This document shows positions 20,037 to 29,535 of a DNA stretch of 64,000 nucleotides, one piece after another; within the stretch, counting starts at the first letter, position 1, and every line of letters begins with the position of its first letter. The notes under the pieces were generated by a model. That model saw only the letters and a program-made list of their open reading frames with translations. It had not been told where the DNA came from and searched no databases. Source of the stretch: Pseudomonas putida (GTDB lineage Bacteria; Pseudomonadota; Gammaproteobacteria; Pseudomonadales; Pseudomonadaceae); the NCBI RefSeq assembly GCF_028682395.1, contig NZ_JANHLC010000012.1, forward strand, positions 62,001-126,000. The letters are read 5' to 3'. The translations under genes and the position numbers were made by a program.

Positions 20037-21025
20037 GCGAGCGCCTGCGCCAGGCGCCGCAATCCTTCGAGTTGCTTCAGGCCCTGCTGGTACTGGAGCA
20101 GGAGCGTCCCAGCAGCACCTCTCTGGCCTGCGGCAATGATCCGCGCCACGAAGTGGTCCGCCTGCGTGGGCCGCTGACGCCGGTGTTCGCCCCCAGTCAG
20201 ATCAGCCGGATCAGTTACACCGAGGAGGAGGGCGGCCCGCCGCAATTGGTGCTGCATACACCGGTGTTCGGCCTGGGCGGCCCGGATGGACCGCTCCCTT
20301 ATGCTTATCAAGAGTGGCTGCAACAACGTGCGCGGGACAAGGATGAAGCCACCGCCGAGTTTCTCGATCTGTTTCAACATCGCCTGCTCAGCCTGCTGTA
20401 TCGGGTGCAGCGCAAGCATCGCCTGGCGCTGCCTTTTTGCGAGCCGACCCAAAGCCCGGTGTATCGCCAACTATTGGCGCTCAATGGGCTGACGCCTGCC
20501 AGGGAGCAAGCGCAGAGCCGCGCGGTGGTGGCCCGCACTGCGCTGTTTGCCAATCGCCGGCGTTCCCTGGCGGGCTTGCACAATCTGGTCAGCCAGCGTT
20601 TCGGGCTAAATACCCGCATCGAGGCTTTCCAGGGCGCCTGGCGCACGATTCCCGGTGCCAGCCAAAGTGTTCTGGGCCGGGGGCCGAGCCCGCCAAAGTT
20701 GGGGCGCGGGGCCCTGATCGGGCGTCACGTCTGGGATCAACATGCCGGGATTCGAATCACCCTGGGCCCGCTGGACAGCGATCAGGTTCGCGGTTTTTTG
20801 CCTGAAGGCGCCGATCATCGCGCATTGGGCCAGTTGGTGGCGTTTTATCTGGATGCGCAGCTGGCGTGCAGCCTGCGCCTGTTATTGAAAGAGACGGCGC
20901 CGCTACAGCTGCAGCGCCAGCCCGAGAGCGCCGTGCGCCTGGGCTGGGGCAGTTGGCTCAAACGCGTCAACGGGCTGTGCAATGCGCCCATCGAACTGCA
21001 ACTGGACTTGCAACAGGAACCCTGA
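20000..21025 (+). CDS. tssG: TssG, T6SS baseplate wedge protein
   Basis: 341 residues of the VasB/ImpH family. Recognisable segments are QSFELLQALLVLEQER near the N-terminus, the FGLGGPDGPLPYAYQEWL loop and a C-terminal WGSWLKR. A GAGGAGG ribosome site sits inside the end of tssF and fixes the start at 20000, giving a 37-bp overlap. It is the partner of TssF in the baseplate. Confidence 0.95.
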   Translation: MAAGQRPRPGSLGERLRQAPQSFELLQALLVLEQERPSSTSLACGNDPRHEVVRLRGPLTPVFAPSQISRISYTEEEGGPPQLVLHTPVFGLGGPDGPLPYAYQEWLQQRARDKDEATAEFLDLFQHRLLSLLYRVQRKHRLALPFCEPTQSPVYRQLLALNGLTPAREQAQSRAVVARTALFANRRRSLAGLHNLVSQRFGLNTRIEAFQGAWRTIPGASQSVLGRGPSPPKLGRGALIGRHVWDQHAGIRITLGPLDSDQVRGFLPEGADHRALGQLVAFYLDAQLACSLRLLLKETAPLQLQRQPESAVRLGWGSWLKRVNGLCNAPIELQLDLQQEP

Positions 21026-21027
21026 CC

Positions 21028-23574
21028 ATGGAACTGGCCGCGCTTATCTCACGCCTGAACGGTGCCTGCCACGGCGCCCTTGAACGGGCTGCCCAGCGCT
21101 GTCACGGGCGCAACCAGCATTTTGTCGAGATCGAGCACCTGCTCCTGGAACTGCTCGATGTTGACGCTGGCGACCTGTCGCTGCTGTTGCCGCAACTGGG
21201 GCTCGATCGCGATGCCCTGGCCGCGGAGATCAACCGTAGCCTGGAGCGCTTCAAGACCGGTAATACGCGCTATCCGGTGCTGTCTGCGCAAACCGTGGCA
21301 CTGATCGAGGATGCCGTGGTGCAGGGCAGTGTGCTGGGCATCCACGGTGTGCGTTCGGGGTTGCTGCTCCTGGCCCTGCTGGACCGGGAGGAACGTCGTC
21401 AGTTGCTCCAGGTAAGCGCACCCTCGCTGCTGGGGATCTCGCGCGAGACCTTGCGCGAGCATCTGCTGGAATGGACGGCCGGCTCCGTCGAATCGAGCCT
21501 GCCGGTGCAAAAGCCGGCCCGCGCCGGGGCACCGCCGACGGCGCGCGATTCGCTGCTGGAGCAGTACACCCAGGACCTGACCCAGGAAGCACGCGAGGGC
21601 CGGATTGACCCGATTGTCGGGCGTGACAGCGAGATCCGGCAGTGCATCGATATCCTCCTGCGGCGGCGCCAGAACAACCCGATCCTGGTGGGGGCGCCAG
21701 GGGTGGGCAAGACCGCCGTGGTCGAGGGCCTGGCCCGGCGGATCGCCGAAGGCAGCGTGCCGCCGCCGTTGCAGGACGTCAGTGTGCGGGTGCTCGACCT
21801 GGGGCTGCTGCAGGCCGGGGCCGGGGTCAAGGGCGAGTTCGAACAGCGTCTCAAGGGGGTGATCGAGGGCGTGCGCAGCGCCAGTCCCAAGGTCATTCTG
21901 TTTATCGACGAAGCTCATACCATGATCGGTGCCGGCGCCGCAGAGGGACAGAGCGATGCGGCCAACCTGCTTAAACCCGCCCTGGCTCGGGGCGAGTTGC
22001 GCACCCTCGCGGCCACCACCTGGCTGGAATACAAGAAGTACTTCGAAAAGGACCCGGCCCTGGCCCGGCGTTTTCAACTGGTCCAGGTCGAAGAGCCGGA
22101 CGAGGCCACCGCCGTCGGCATGCTGCGCGGCATCGCCGGCAAGCTGGAGCACCACCACGGCGTCAAGGTGCTGGACGCGGCGATCCACGATGCGGTGAAG
22201 CTCAGCCAGCGCTATATCTCCGGTCGGCAGTTGCCGGACAAGGCCATCAGTGTGCTCGATACCGCGTGCGCGCGGGTTGCGCTGGCCCAGCATGATGTGC
22301 CGCCGCAACTGGAAACCCTGCGCCATCGCCAGATGGCCCTGGCCGATGAGTTGCAGCGCCTGCGCCGTGAGCAGGCCACGGGGCATGACCATGCCCGGCG
22401 CATTGGCGCGCTGGAGATCGAAGACGGCGACGGCCGTGTGGCCATGCGCGAGCTGGAACAACGCTGGAACGAAGAGCGGGTGGCGGTGGTCGAGTTGCTG
22501 GAAACGCGGGTGCGCCTGCTCGAACTGAGCGAGCAACTCAACCCCGACAGCGCGGATGCCGACCTCGACAGCCGTATCGATCAGCTTTCAGCCGAACTGG
22601 CGCGCCTGGAAAGTGGCCTGGAAGTGATTCGCCAGGATGACCCGTTGGTGCCCGAGCAGGTGGACTCCAAGATCGTCGCGGCGGTGATCGCCGGCTGGAC
22701 CGGGATTCCGCTGGGCAAGATGCTGGCCGACGAAGCCTATGCCCTGCGCACCCTGGACCAGCGGCTGGCACAACGGGTGATGGGCCAGACCGCCGCGCTT
22801 GGGGTGATTGCCCAACGTATCCAGGCTTATCGTGCCGGGTTGACCGACCCGCAGAAGCCAGTCGGGGTGTTCCTGTTGCTGGGCCCGACCGGGGTCGGCA
22901 AGACCGAGACCGCCTACGCCCTGGCCGACGCGCTGTATGGCGGCGAGCGCAACCTGATCAGTATCAATCTTTCCGAATACCAGGAAGCCCATACCGTCAG
23001 CCAGCTCAAGGGCGCGCCGCCGGGTTATGTCGGCTACGGCAGCGGCGGCGTGCTCACTGAAGCGGTACGGCGCAAGCCCTATAGCGTGGTGCTGCTCGAT
23101 GAAATCGAAAAAGCCCACCCGGACGTGCTCGAAGCCTTTTACAACGTGTTCGACAAAGGCCTGATGGAGGATGGCAGCGGGCTGGTGGTGGACTTCAAAA
23201 ACACGGTGATGCTCGCCACCAGTAATGTCGGGGCTGAGCTGATTCTCGACACACCTCTGGCCCAGCAACAGGGCGAACCGTTCAATGAGCGCCTGCGCAA
23301 GGTGCTGGCCGCCGAGTTCCGTCCAGCCTTTCTGGCCCGCATGACCGTGGTGCCATATCGGGCCCTGGCGGATGAAACCCTCGAAGCGATTGTCCTGAGC
23401 AAGCTGGAAAAGCTGCGCGAGCGCTACCTGGCAGCGACCGGCAAGCGTTTCGACTACGACGATGGGATTGTCCAGGCCGTGCTCGCCCAATGCAGTGCGG
23501 CAGGCGCGCGGGATATCGAAAATGTGCTGATGGCGCAGGTGGCCGGGAAGCTGGCGCAGTGGGTGCTGGAGTGA
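21028..23574 (+). CDS. clpV: ClpV (TssH), T6SS sheath-disassembling AAA+ ATPase
   Basis: 848 residues. An N-terminal Clp domain (about residues 10-145) is followed by two AAA+ modules. The first has Walker [14 protein letters not shown] and Walker [16 protein letters not shown]. The second has [15 protein letters not shown] and [15 protein letters not shown] coiled middle region lies at about 410-530. ClpV recycles contracted TssBC sheaths. The frame is open further upstream, but the ATG at 21028 begins the family N-terminus [14 protein letters not shown] and sits 3 bases after the tssG stop. Confidence 0.97.
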   Translation: MELAALISRLNGACHGALERAAQRCHGRNQHFVEIEHLLLELLDVDAGDLSLLLPQLGLDRDALAAEINRSLERFKTGNTRYPVLSAQTVALIEDAVVQGSVLGIHGVRSGLLLLALLDREERRQLLQVSAPSLLGISRETLREHLLEWTAGSVESSLPVQKPARAGAPPTARDSLLEQYTQDLTQEAREGRIDPIVGRDSEIRQCIDILLRRRQNNPILVGAPGVGKTAVVEGLARRIAEGSVPPPLQDVSVRVLDLGLLQAGAGVKGEFEQRLKGVIEGVRSASPKVILFIDEAHTMIGAGAAEGQSDAANLLKPALARGELRTLAATTWLEYKKYFEKDPALARRFQLVQVEEPDEATAVGMLRGIAGKLEHHHGVKVLDAAIHDAVKLSQRYISGRQLPDKAISVLDTACARVALAQHDVPPQLETLRHRQMALADELQRLRREQATGHDHARRIGALEIEDGDGRVAMRELEQRWNEERVAVVELLETRVRLLELSEQLNPDSADADLDSRIDQLSAELARLESGLEVIRQDDPLVPEQVDSKIVAAVIAGWTGIPLGKMLADEAYALRTLDQRLAQRVMGQTAALGVIAQRIQAYRAGLTDPQKPVGVFLLLGPTGVGKTETAYALADALYGGERNLISINLSEYQEAHTVSQLKGAPPGYVGYGSGGVLTEAVRRKPYSVVLLDEIEKAHPDVLEAFYNVFDKGLMEDGSGLVVDFKNTVMLATSNVGAELILDTPLAQQQGEPFNERLRKVLAAEFRPAFLARMTVVPYRALADETLEAIVLSKLEKLRERYLAATGKRFDYDDGIVQAVLAQCSAAGARDIENVLMAQVAGKLAQWVLE

Positions 23575-23620
23575 GTCGATAAAGCACTACGGATCCAATT
23601 AGAGGAAGGAGTCTCTCAAA

Positions 23621-24715
23621 ATGTTACTGAGTGTGCTGATAGGGAAAGTACGCGCTAAAACCCTCACCTGCGGTGATGTGGTCAGTGAGTTGATGCGTCA
23701 ACCGACCCAGGCGATAGGTCGAAAAATCGAGTCCCATGTGCATATGCATGCGATGGAAGGCTTCAAGTTGTCCCAGACCAAGTTCTCGGGGACTGCCGAC
23801 CAGTTGCTCGCTAAAAAGGGGCAATGGGAGCAACCCACCCACCTATTTCCGTCCAACCCTGTTAACGATGTGGGCCGGCGAGTGTTTACCGGCGTGCCGC
23901 CGACGCCACATCTATCCAATGATGTACTGCAAGACGGTGATCGCCTGCCGCTGCTGAATGATTTCGCCTATCGCACCGGGCTTGGCGAGTTGCCGTTGAT
24001 TGAGACTTCAACCAGTACGGTTCGTAAGCGCGTAAAAGGCGGGCCGCCTCTCCCGGAGACCTACGAGACCATTACGCAAAGCGCCGCTGGATATCAGGCT
24101 ACAAAAGGCGGCATCACTAAAACACTGATAGTGGGCATCGGGCCTGACGAGTATTTCTGTGTCCCGGGAAAACCAACCGAGTTGGGCATCAGGGTCGACA
24201 AAACCATTGTTGCGGCGCGGGTTGCCAAGTCACCGGTACATACGATGTTTCCCGACTCTGAGTCACTGGTATTGCATCTGACTGCTGCATTAGGATCCGA
24301 TGCCGGGCTGGTAGTGCTGGAGGCACTAGAGGCGCTGGGTACCGGTGCGGTCGACACAGTGGGATTGTTTTCCAAGACGGCGGTCAGATCGGTGACAGAT
24401 TATGATCCCAAGATCCCGAATGTGATGCTGGAGCGCTCCGTTGAGGTTGATCAAACCCAGCCACGTCTCGTTACGGGGTTCTATCCGATGACGGGCAATG
24501 TCAATGTCAGCGCCTGCGCCATTGATCATGTGGTCGTGGTAATGGGGTACAGCGCGTGCGGGAGATTGACCTTGAAAACCTGCTATCCGAGCAAGGAGAC
24601 GACGCTGGATAGCATTGGCAAAGACTCTGCCCCCCTCGAAGATTTGGCCGAGACCGTTTACAGCAAGACCTTTGTAAAGGTCATCCAAGCCAGCGCCGTT
24701 ACCCTTAAGTGGTAG
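23621..24715 (+). CDS. Unrecognised protein between clpV and vgrG (candidate T6SS effector or accessory)
   Basis: 364 residues; I do not recognise the family. A good GGAAGGAG ribosome site precedes the ATG. No signal peptide or convincing transmembrane helix is visible. The N-terminal part contains IESHVHMHAMEGF. The C-terminal third contains SACAIDHVVVVMGYSACGRL, which faintly recalls the His-containing strand of papain-like enzymes. I could not pair it with a convincing upstream catalytic Cys motif, so this is only a hint. The base composition looks less GC-rich than the tss genes around it, which may mark later acquisition. It lies 46 bp after clpV and 45 bp before vgrG, on the same strand. 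That position often holds effectors, adaptors or immunity genes. Confidence 0.85.
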   Translation: MLLSVLIGKVRAKTLTCGDVVSELMRQPTQAIGRKIESHVHMHAMEGFKLSQTKFSGTADQLLAKKGQWEQPTHLFPSNPVNDVGRRVFTGVPPTPHLSNDVLQDGDRLPLLNDFAYRTGLGELPLIETSTSTVRKRVKGGPPLPETYETITQSAAGYQATKGGITKTLIVGIGPDEYFCVPGKPTELGIRVDKTIVAARVAKSPVHTMFPDSESLVLHLTAALGSDAGLVVLEALEALGTGAVDTVGLFSKTAVRSVTDYDPKIPNVMLERSVEVDQTQPRLVTGFYPMTGNVNVSACAIDHVVVVMGYSACGRLTLKTCYPSKETTLDSIGKDSAPLEDLAETVYSKTFVKVIQASAVTLKW

Positions 24716-24760
24716 TGCGTTGCTGCAGGGAATCCGTTTGGCCCACTTAGCAGGCGTTAC

Positions 24761-26767
24761 ATGACTCGCCCCGAAGATACAAACACCGGCTTTGCCCTGT
24801 CAGGACCCGTTGTCACTAGCATGTTCGCCCAGAGTGCCACAGCCGACGAGGCACTGAGTCAGCTTGGGGTAGCGTCCATCTCGGGGTACAGCGTCAGCAG
24901 CCTGGTGATGGGGGATGCCATCGCCAGCCACGTCACCCTGACCCTGCACAACGATGCGCAGCAGCGCCCACTGGATGGCTTGTGCGCGCAGATCCGTCAG
25001 CTCCCGGCCGACAGCACCGCCGAGCGCTACAGCCTGCTGCTGCGCCCCTGGCTCTGGTGGCTGACCCTGGCCAGCAATAACCGGGTCTTTCAGAACCTGA
25101 GCACCAGCGATATTGTCACCGGGATCTTCAAGGACCACGGTTTCAGTGATTTCCGCCTGCAATTGACGGGCACCTATGAGCCCCGCGAGTACTGCGTGCA
25201 GTACGCTGAAAGCGACTTCGCGTTTGTCTCGCGGTTGCTGGAGGACGACGGCATCTTCTGGTTTTTCAGCCATGCCGAAGGTCGGCACACCCTGGTGCTG
25301 GCCGATAACAATGACGCCTTTCCCGACTGCCCGAACAACGCCGCGCTGAAGTATCTGGGCCAGCAGGTCGGTGAACGGGAACTGCACGGCATCCGTTCCG
25401 GCCAGTTGTGCCGCCAGGCCAGCAGCGGTGTCTACAGCGCCACCGACTATCAGTTCGTCACCCCGACCACCTCGCTCTATGAGCGCGCCGAAGCCGTGGC
25501 CGGGCCGCAGGCGATCTACGAGCACCCGGGCGGCTATACGGCCAAGGCTCGCGGTGATGCATTGGTCAAGCAACGGGTGGAAGCCCTGCGTACCGAGGAG
25601 CTGCGTTTTATCGGTGAAAGCGACTGTCGCTGGCTGGTGCCCGGGCATTGTTTCACCCTGAGCGGGCACGATGACCCGGCGGCCAATATCGAATGGCTGC
25701 TGATCAGCGTCACCCATGAAGTCAGCCACGAGCACTATCGCAACCGCTTCGAGGCCATCCCGCGCAGCGTGCCTTATCGGCCGCAGCGCCTGACCCCCAA
25801 GCCGCGCATGCATACCCAGACGGCACGGGTAGTGGGCAAGGCGGGGGAGGAAATCTGGACCGATGAGTACGGGCGGGTCAAGATCCAGTTTCCCTGGGAT
25901 CGATTCGGCGAAAAGAATGAAAACAGCTCATGCTGGGTCCGGGTCGGCCAAGCCTGGACCGGCAAGGGTTTTGGCGCGCAATTTATCCCGCGGATCGACC
26001 AGGAGGTGATTGTCACCTTTATTGATGGCGACCCCGATCGCCCGCTGGTCACGGGCTGCCTCTATAACGGCAGCAACGTGTTGCCTTACGCGTTGCCGGC
26101 CAATCAAACGCAATCGGGGATCAAGACCCAGTCGTCGCTGGGCGGCGAGGGTTTCAACGAACTGCGTTTCGAGGACAAGAAGGATGCCGAGGAAGTCTTC
26201 GTGCAGGCGCAGAAAGACCTCAACATCAATGTGCTGAACGATAGCAGCGCGACCGTTGGCCATGACGAGACGCTTACGGTGCAAAACGCCCGCACCCGCA
26301 CGGTCAAGGAGGGTGATGAAACCATCACCCTGGAGAAAGGCAAGCGCAGTGTCACCCTGCAAACCGGCAGCGACAGTCTCGATGTCAAGGGTGACCGGAT
26401 CCTGAAAGTCGGCGGCAACCAGCAGCACAGCACCGAGGGCAACTACACCGAAACAGTGACCGGCAACTACCAGTTGACGGTCGATGGCAACCTGACGATC
26501 AAGGTCAGCGGCACCCTGACCCTGCACAGCACCGGTGATTTCAAGGCCGGCAGCGATGCCAACCTGGAAAGCAAGGCGGGCATGGCCTTGAGCAATCAGG
26601 CGGGCACGGCTCTGAGCAACAAGGCCGGTACATCACTGGAAAACAAGGCCGGTACCACCCTGACCAACGACGCCGGCATCAGCCTGATGAACAAGGGCGG
26701 TGCGCAGCAGACGGTCGATGGCGGTGGGATGCTGACAATCAAGGGCGGGCTGGTGAAGATCAATTGA
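24761..26767 (+). CDS. vgrG: VgrG (TssI), T6SS spike protein
   Basis: 668 residues. Residues about 30-470 form the gp27/gp5-like core, with typical motifs YAESDFAFVSRLLEDDGIFWFF, EEIWTDEYGRVKIQFPWDR and SSCWVRVGQAWTGKGFG, plus FNELRFEDKKDAEEVFVQAQKD. The rest is a repetitive beta-helix. Short repeats of the type LSNxAGTxL occur near residues 600-650, and the protein ends at GGLVKIN without an enzymatic extension. It should therefore carry separate effectors or a PAAR tip. A MORN-repeat gene follows after 10 bp. Confidence 0.96.
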   Translation: MTRPEDTNTGFALSGPVVTSMFAQSATADEALSQLGVASISGYSVSSLVMGDAIASHVTLTLHNDAQQRPLDGLCAQIRQLPADSTAERYSLLLRPWLWWLTLASNNRVFQNLSTSDIVTGIFKDHGFSDFRLQLTGTYEPREYCVQYAESDFAFVSRLLEDDGIFWFFSHAEGRHTLVLADNNDAFPDCPNNAALKYLGQQVGERELHGIRSGQLCRQASSGVYSATDYQFVTPTTSLYERAEAVAGPQAIYEHPGGYTAKARGDALVKQRVEALRTEELRFIGESDCRWLVPGHCFTLSGHDDPAANIEWLLISVTHEVSHEHYRNRFEAIPRSVPYRPQRLTPKPRMHTQTARVVGKAGEEIWTDEYGRVKIQFPWDRFGEKNENSSCWVRVGQAWTGKGFGAQFIPRIDQEVIVTFIDGDPDRPLVTGCLYNGSNVLPYALPANQTQSGIKTQSSLGGEGFNELRFEDKKDAEEVFVQAQKDLNINVLNDSSATVGHDETLTVQNARTRTVKEGDETITLEKGKRSVTLQTGSDSLDVKGDRILKVGGNQQHSTEGNYTETVTGNYQLTVDGNLTIKVSGTLTLHSTGDFKAGSDANLESKAGMALSNQAGTALSNKAGTSLENKAGTTLTNDAGISLMNKGGAQQTVDGGGMLTIKGGLVKIN

Positions 26768-26777
26768 GGGCCAGGGC

Positions 26778-27320
26778 ATGAGCAGCAGCGGGCCGGTCGA
26801 GGTACAGCGTGGCGATAGCCGCCTGGTCGGACAACTGGATAGTGGTGCATTGCAGGGGCTGGCACGCGTCAGCGAACAGGGTCGACCCCAGGCTGCAATG
26901 AGCTATCACCAAGGGGCGTTACAGGGGCCAATGGTGCTTTACCATCCCGACGGCAAGCCTTCGGCCAAGTTGACCTTCAAGCAGGATCGGTTGCACGGCC
27001 CGGCCAGTTTCTACAACCCTCAGGGCCATCTGGTGCGCGAGGTGCAGTACCGGCTCGGCCAGCTCCATGGCCCGGCCAGCAACTACTTCGAAGATGGCAG
27101 CCTGGCCTCGCGCGAGCATTACCAGAACGGGCAACTGCAAGGCCGTTGCCAGCGTTATCACGCCAATGGCTGTTTGGCCGAAACCATCGACTATCACCAG
27201 GGCCAACCGCTCGAAGCCAGCCGGCGCTATGCCGCTGACGGGCGCCCGCTGAATGCCCAGGGCCAGCCGATGGCGCGTTGGCGTTGGTGGTGGCTGAGCT
27301 GGTCCCAGCCACCGGAGTGA
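26778..27320 (+). CDS. MORN/YwqK-like repeat protein downstream of vgrG
   Basis: 180 residues built of about five repeats of roughly 22 residues (YHQGALQGPMVLYHPDGK, DRLHGPASFYNPQGH, GQLHGPASNYFEDGS, GQLQGRCQRYHANGC, GQPLEASRRYAADGR). This is the pattern of MORN_2/YwqK-like repeat proteins. No signal peptide is visible; the C-terminus is Trp-rich (RWRWWWLSW). It starts 10 bp after vgrG, so it is translated with it. Proteins of this repeat type are found near T6SS spike genes, but their role there is unsettled. Immunity, adaptor or chaperone functions are inferences. Confidence 0.88.
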   Translation: MSSSGPVEVQRGDSRLVGQLDSGALQGLARVSEQGRPQAAMSYHQGALQGPMVLYHPDGKPSAKLTFKQDRLHGPASFYNPQGHLVREVQYRLGQLHGPASNYFEDGSLASREHYQNGQLQGRCQRYHANGCLAETIDYHQGQPLEASRRYAADGRPLNAQGQPMARWRWWWLSWSQPPE

Positions 27321-27335
27321 GAGCCTGCGCGATTG

Positions 27336-27731
27336 TCAGGGAATCAGCGTCTGGACCTGGCCTGGGAAGACGATTTTGATCACCCCGGCCCAGGTGCACA
27401 TCAACGTGCTATTGGCATCCAGCGCCGGCATGGGGCCGAGCAGCACTGTGGGTGCTCCGCCAGGGATCCAGGGGGCGGCAGTCACGGGGATACACGGCAT
27501 GGGCACCAGTACGCCCAGGGCTGCGGCCGTCGCCGCGGCCACCGTGGGATTGGCCATGCTGGTGCACAGGCCGAAGGGCAGGATATTGACCAGCGGGATA
27601 TGGTCCATCAGGTTGGCGGCCGGCATGCCGCCGATCAGTGTGCGGTTCTGCGGCAGGACCATCAAGGGCGCCGGTGCAACGCCGAAGCTGCATTGCAGGG
27701 TGGCGCAGGAACAGACGTGGGGACTGCCCAT
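27336..27731 (-). CDS. DUF4280 PAAR-like spike-tip protein
   Basis: 131 residues. The Cys-rich N-terminus GSPHVCSCATLQCSFG and the rest (VLPQNRTLIGGMPAANLMDHIPLVNILPFGLCTSMANP) match DUF4280, a PAAR-like family. These proteins cap VgrG trimers and may dock effectors. I chose the ATG at 27731 because GGAG lies 6 bases upstream; an in-frame ATG at 27743 would add four residues and leave little ribosome-site sequence. The gene converges on the MORN gene with a 15-bp gap. No toxin extension is present. Confidence 0.85.
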   Translation of the reverse strand: MGSPHVCSCATLQCSFGVAPAPLMVLPQNRTLIGGMPAANLMDHIPLVNILPFGLCTSMANPTVAAATAAALGVLVPMPCIPVTAAPWIPGGAPTVLLGPMPALDANSTLMCTWAGVIKIVFPGQVQTLIP

Positions 27732-27770
27732 GAAAAACTCCATTCATCCATGAAAAGGCCTCCCGAGTAT

Positions 27771-27804
27771 AGCCAGGCTCCCGCCCGGGTGCAGGTGCCT
27801 GGCT
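27771..27804 (-). terminator. Hairpin downstream of the BVMO-SDR operon
   Basis: An 8-bp inverted repeat AGCCAGGC / GCCTGGCT with an 18-nt GC-rich interior lies just past the stop of the PF10118 gene. There is no T-run, so termination is a guess. Confidence 0.3.
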
Positions 27805-27820
27805 CATAGGGGCTGCGAGG

Positions 27821-28648
27821 CTATTGGGCGGCCCGGTTACTTGCCGCGATCAACTGATCGATCCGCTGCAAGTGCTGGCGATTGTCGTGGTCCCAGGGAT
27901 GGAAGCCCGGACGGAAGTAATCCAGCCACGCCAGGGCGATGCGCGGGAAGATGCCCTGGCGCCCGTAGAGGTACTTGATCACCCGCCAGAGTCCGCGCAG
28001 ATGCCCGCCAGCGCGCCGGTCGGCGATCAGCAGGCGAACATGGAAGTCGAACACCACCAGCCAGAAAAAGACCGTGGTGGTGAGCATGCTGCCAGTGCGG
28101 ATCAGGTAGCGTTTCAGGCCGGGCTCCAGCACCGTATTGAACACATCGAAGGACACCGATTTGTGCTCGGTTTCTTCCAGGGCGTGCCAGATCCAGGTCT
28201 GCCGGTAGCCTTCGACGGAGTCACCCAGGCGTGTCGGGTCGCTGAGTAACAGGTCGGCCAGCATCGCGGTGTAGTGCTCCAGGGCGACGGTGATGGCCAG
28301 GTTGAAGGAGGCCGGAAAGTACTTTTTCTGCCATTGCAGAATCATCCGCAGCCGGCGGTCCAGGGTATGGGCTGGCAAACCTGCCGCCTGCAGCAGGTCG
28401 TTGTAGCGCACGTGCTCGCGGCTGTGCATGGCTTCCTGGCCGATAAAACCCTGGATCTCGCGCTTGAGCTGTGGATCGACGATACGGTCGCGGTAATGGC
28501 GCACGCTGTCCATGAAGAACAGCTCGCCGGCTGGGAATAGCAGGGACAGGGCATTGAAGAAGTGGCTGACATGGCGGCCTTGCTCGTGCCAGTCCTTGGC
28601 GCGCGAGGCGGGGAGTGAAAAGGTCAGATCGCGACGGATGGGGAGCAT
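27821..28648 (-). CDS. PF10118-type predicted metal-dependent hydrolase
   Basis: 275 residues. The ferritin-like helical pattern of acid/histidine motifs is clear: FFNALSLLFPAGELFFMD, FIGQEAMHSREH, AVALEHYTAMLAD and HALEETEHKSVSFDVF. These are the four metal-ligand helices seen in PF10118 proteins, whose substrate is unknown. It is the last gene of a tight leftward operon, 2 bp after the SDR gene, with the BVMO upstream. Similar genes recur near alkane and ketone oxidation loci, so a role in lipid or hydrocarbon oxidation is an inference. A di-iron oxygenase-type activity cannot be excluded from these motifs. Confidence 0.85.
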   Translation of the reverse strand: MLPIRRDLTFSLPASRAKDWHEQGRHVSHFFNALSLLFPAGELFFMDSVRHYRDRIVDPQLKREIQGFIGQEAMHSREHVRYNDLLQAAGLPAHTLDRRLRMILQWQKKYFPASFNLAITVALEHYTAMLADLLLSDPTRLGDSVEGYRQTWIWHALEETEHKSVSFDVFNTVLEPGLKRYLIRTGSMLTTTVFFWLVVFDFHVRLLIADRRAGGHLRGLWRVIKYLYGRQGIFPRIALAWLDYFRPGFHPWDHDNRQHLQRIDQLIAASNRAAQ

Positions 28649-28650
28649 GT

Positions 28651-29535
28651 TCAGTTCTCCTTGGAATAGGCGCGAGCCTTGCGCTGGGCCTTGGGCGCCA
28701 GGCGGCGGCTGGCCATGACCACCAGCGCCTGGTAGGCCGCGGGCAGCAGACGGATCAACCAGTCGATGGCATGGGCGTCACGGCCGATCAGCACGCGGCG
28801 GCGATTCTTGCGCACGCCCTGCAGGATGACCTTGGCCGCCTGTTCGGCGCTGGTGATAAAGAATTTTTCGAAATCATCGCGGGCCTGCTGCTCGTTCTCG
28901 ATCAAAAAGCCGTGCAGGTTGTCGCGGATACGGCTGGTGCGGGCGATATCGGTACGGATGCCTCCGGGTAGCACGCAAGTGGCACTCAGGCCGCAGCCTT
29001 GCAAGTCCAGTTCCTGGCGCAAGGCTTCGGTGTAGCCGCGAACCGCGAACTTGCTGGCGTTGTAGCCGGCCATGCCAGGTTGGGAGAACAGCCCGAAAAC
29101 GCTGGCGGTGTTGATGATGTGCCCGCTGCCGGCCTGCTTGAGATAAGGCAGGAAGGCCTGGGTCCCGTGCACCACGCCCCAGAAGTTGATCCCCATGATC
29201 CACTCCAGATCGGTCTGCTCCATGCCCTCGACCGTGCTCGACAGCGCGACGCCGGCGTTGTTGAAAATCAGGTGCACCGCGCCATGCTCCTGCGCACTCT
29301 CGGCGGCCCAGGCGAACATGGCTGCGCGATCGGCCACATCCAACTCGCGCAGGCTGATGCGCACGGGCAACAGGGTGGCGGCACGCGCCAGTTGGACGGT
29401 TTGTTGCAGACCCGCCAGGTTCTTGTCGGCCAGGGCCAAATGGCAGCCTTCGCGTGCCAGGGCAATGGCCAAGGCCCGGCCCATGCCGGCAGCGGCACCG
29501 GTAATGGCGGCGACCCGCCCGTTGAAATGCTTCAT
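28651..29535 (-). CDS. Short-chain dehydrogenase/reductase
   Basis: 294-residue classical SDR. It has the cofactor motif ITGAAAGMGRA (Gly motif at about residues 13-19), NNAG at 92-95, and the catalytic Ser145, Tyr158 and Lys162 (NTASVFG..YNASK). It probably oxidises or reduces an alcohol/ketone with NAD(P). It overlaps the BVMO stop by ATGA and is followed by the PF10118 gene. Beside a BVMO, the natural inference is oxidation of a secondary alcohol to the ketone substrate of the monooxygenase. Confidence 0.93.
   Translation of the reverse strand: MKHFNGRVAAITGAAAGMGRALAIALAREGCHLALADKNLAGLQQTVQLARAATLLPVRISLRELDVADRAAMFAWAAESAQEHGAVHLIFNNAGVALSSTVEGMEQTDLEWIMGINFWGVVHGTQAFLPYLKQAGSGHIINTASVFGLFSQPGMAGYNASKFAVRGYTEALRQELDLQGCGLSATCVLPGGIRTDIARTSRIRDNLHGFLIENEQQARDDFEKFFITSAEQAAKVILQGVRKNRRRVLIGRDAHAIDWLIRLLPAAYQALVVMASRRLAPKAQRKARAYSKEN

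Noticed and set aside
21049-22536. 495-codon minus-strand frame opposite clpV
   Set aside because: It is antisense to the ClpV domains with no recognisable motif. The 300-codon frame at 22588-23490 was rejected for the same reason.
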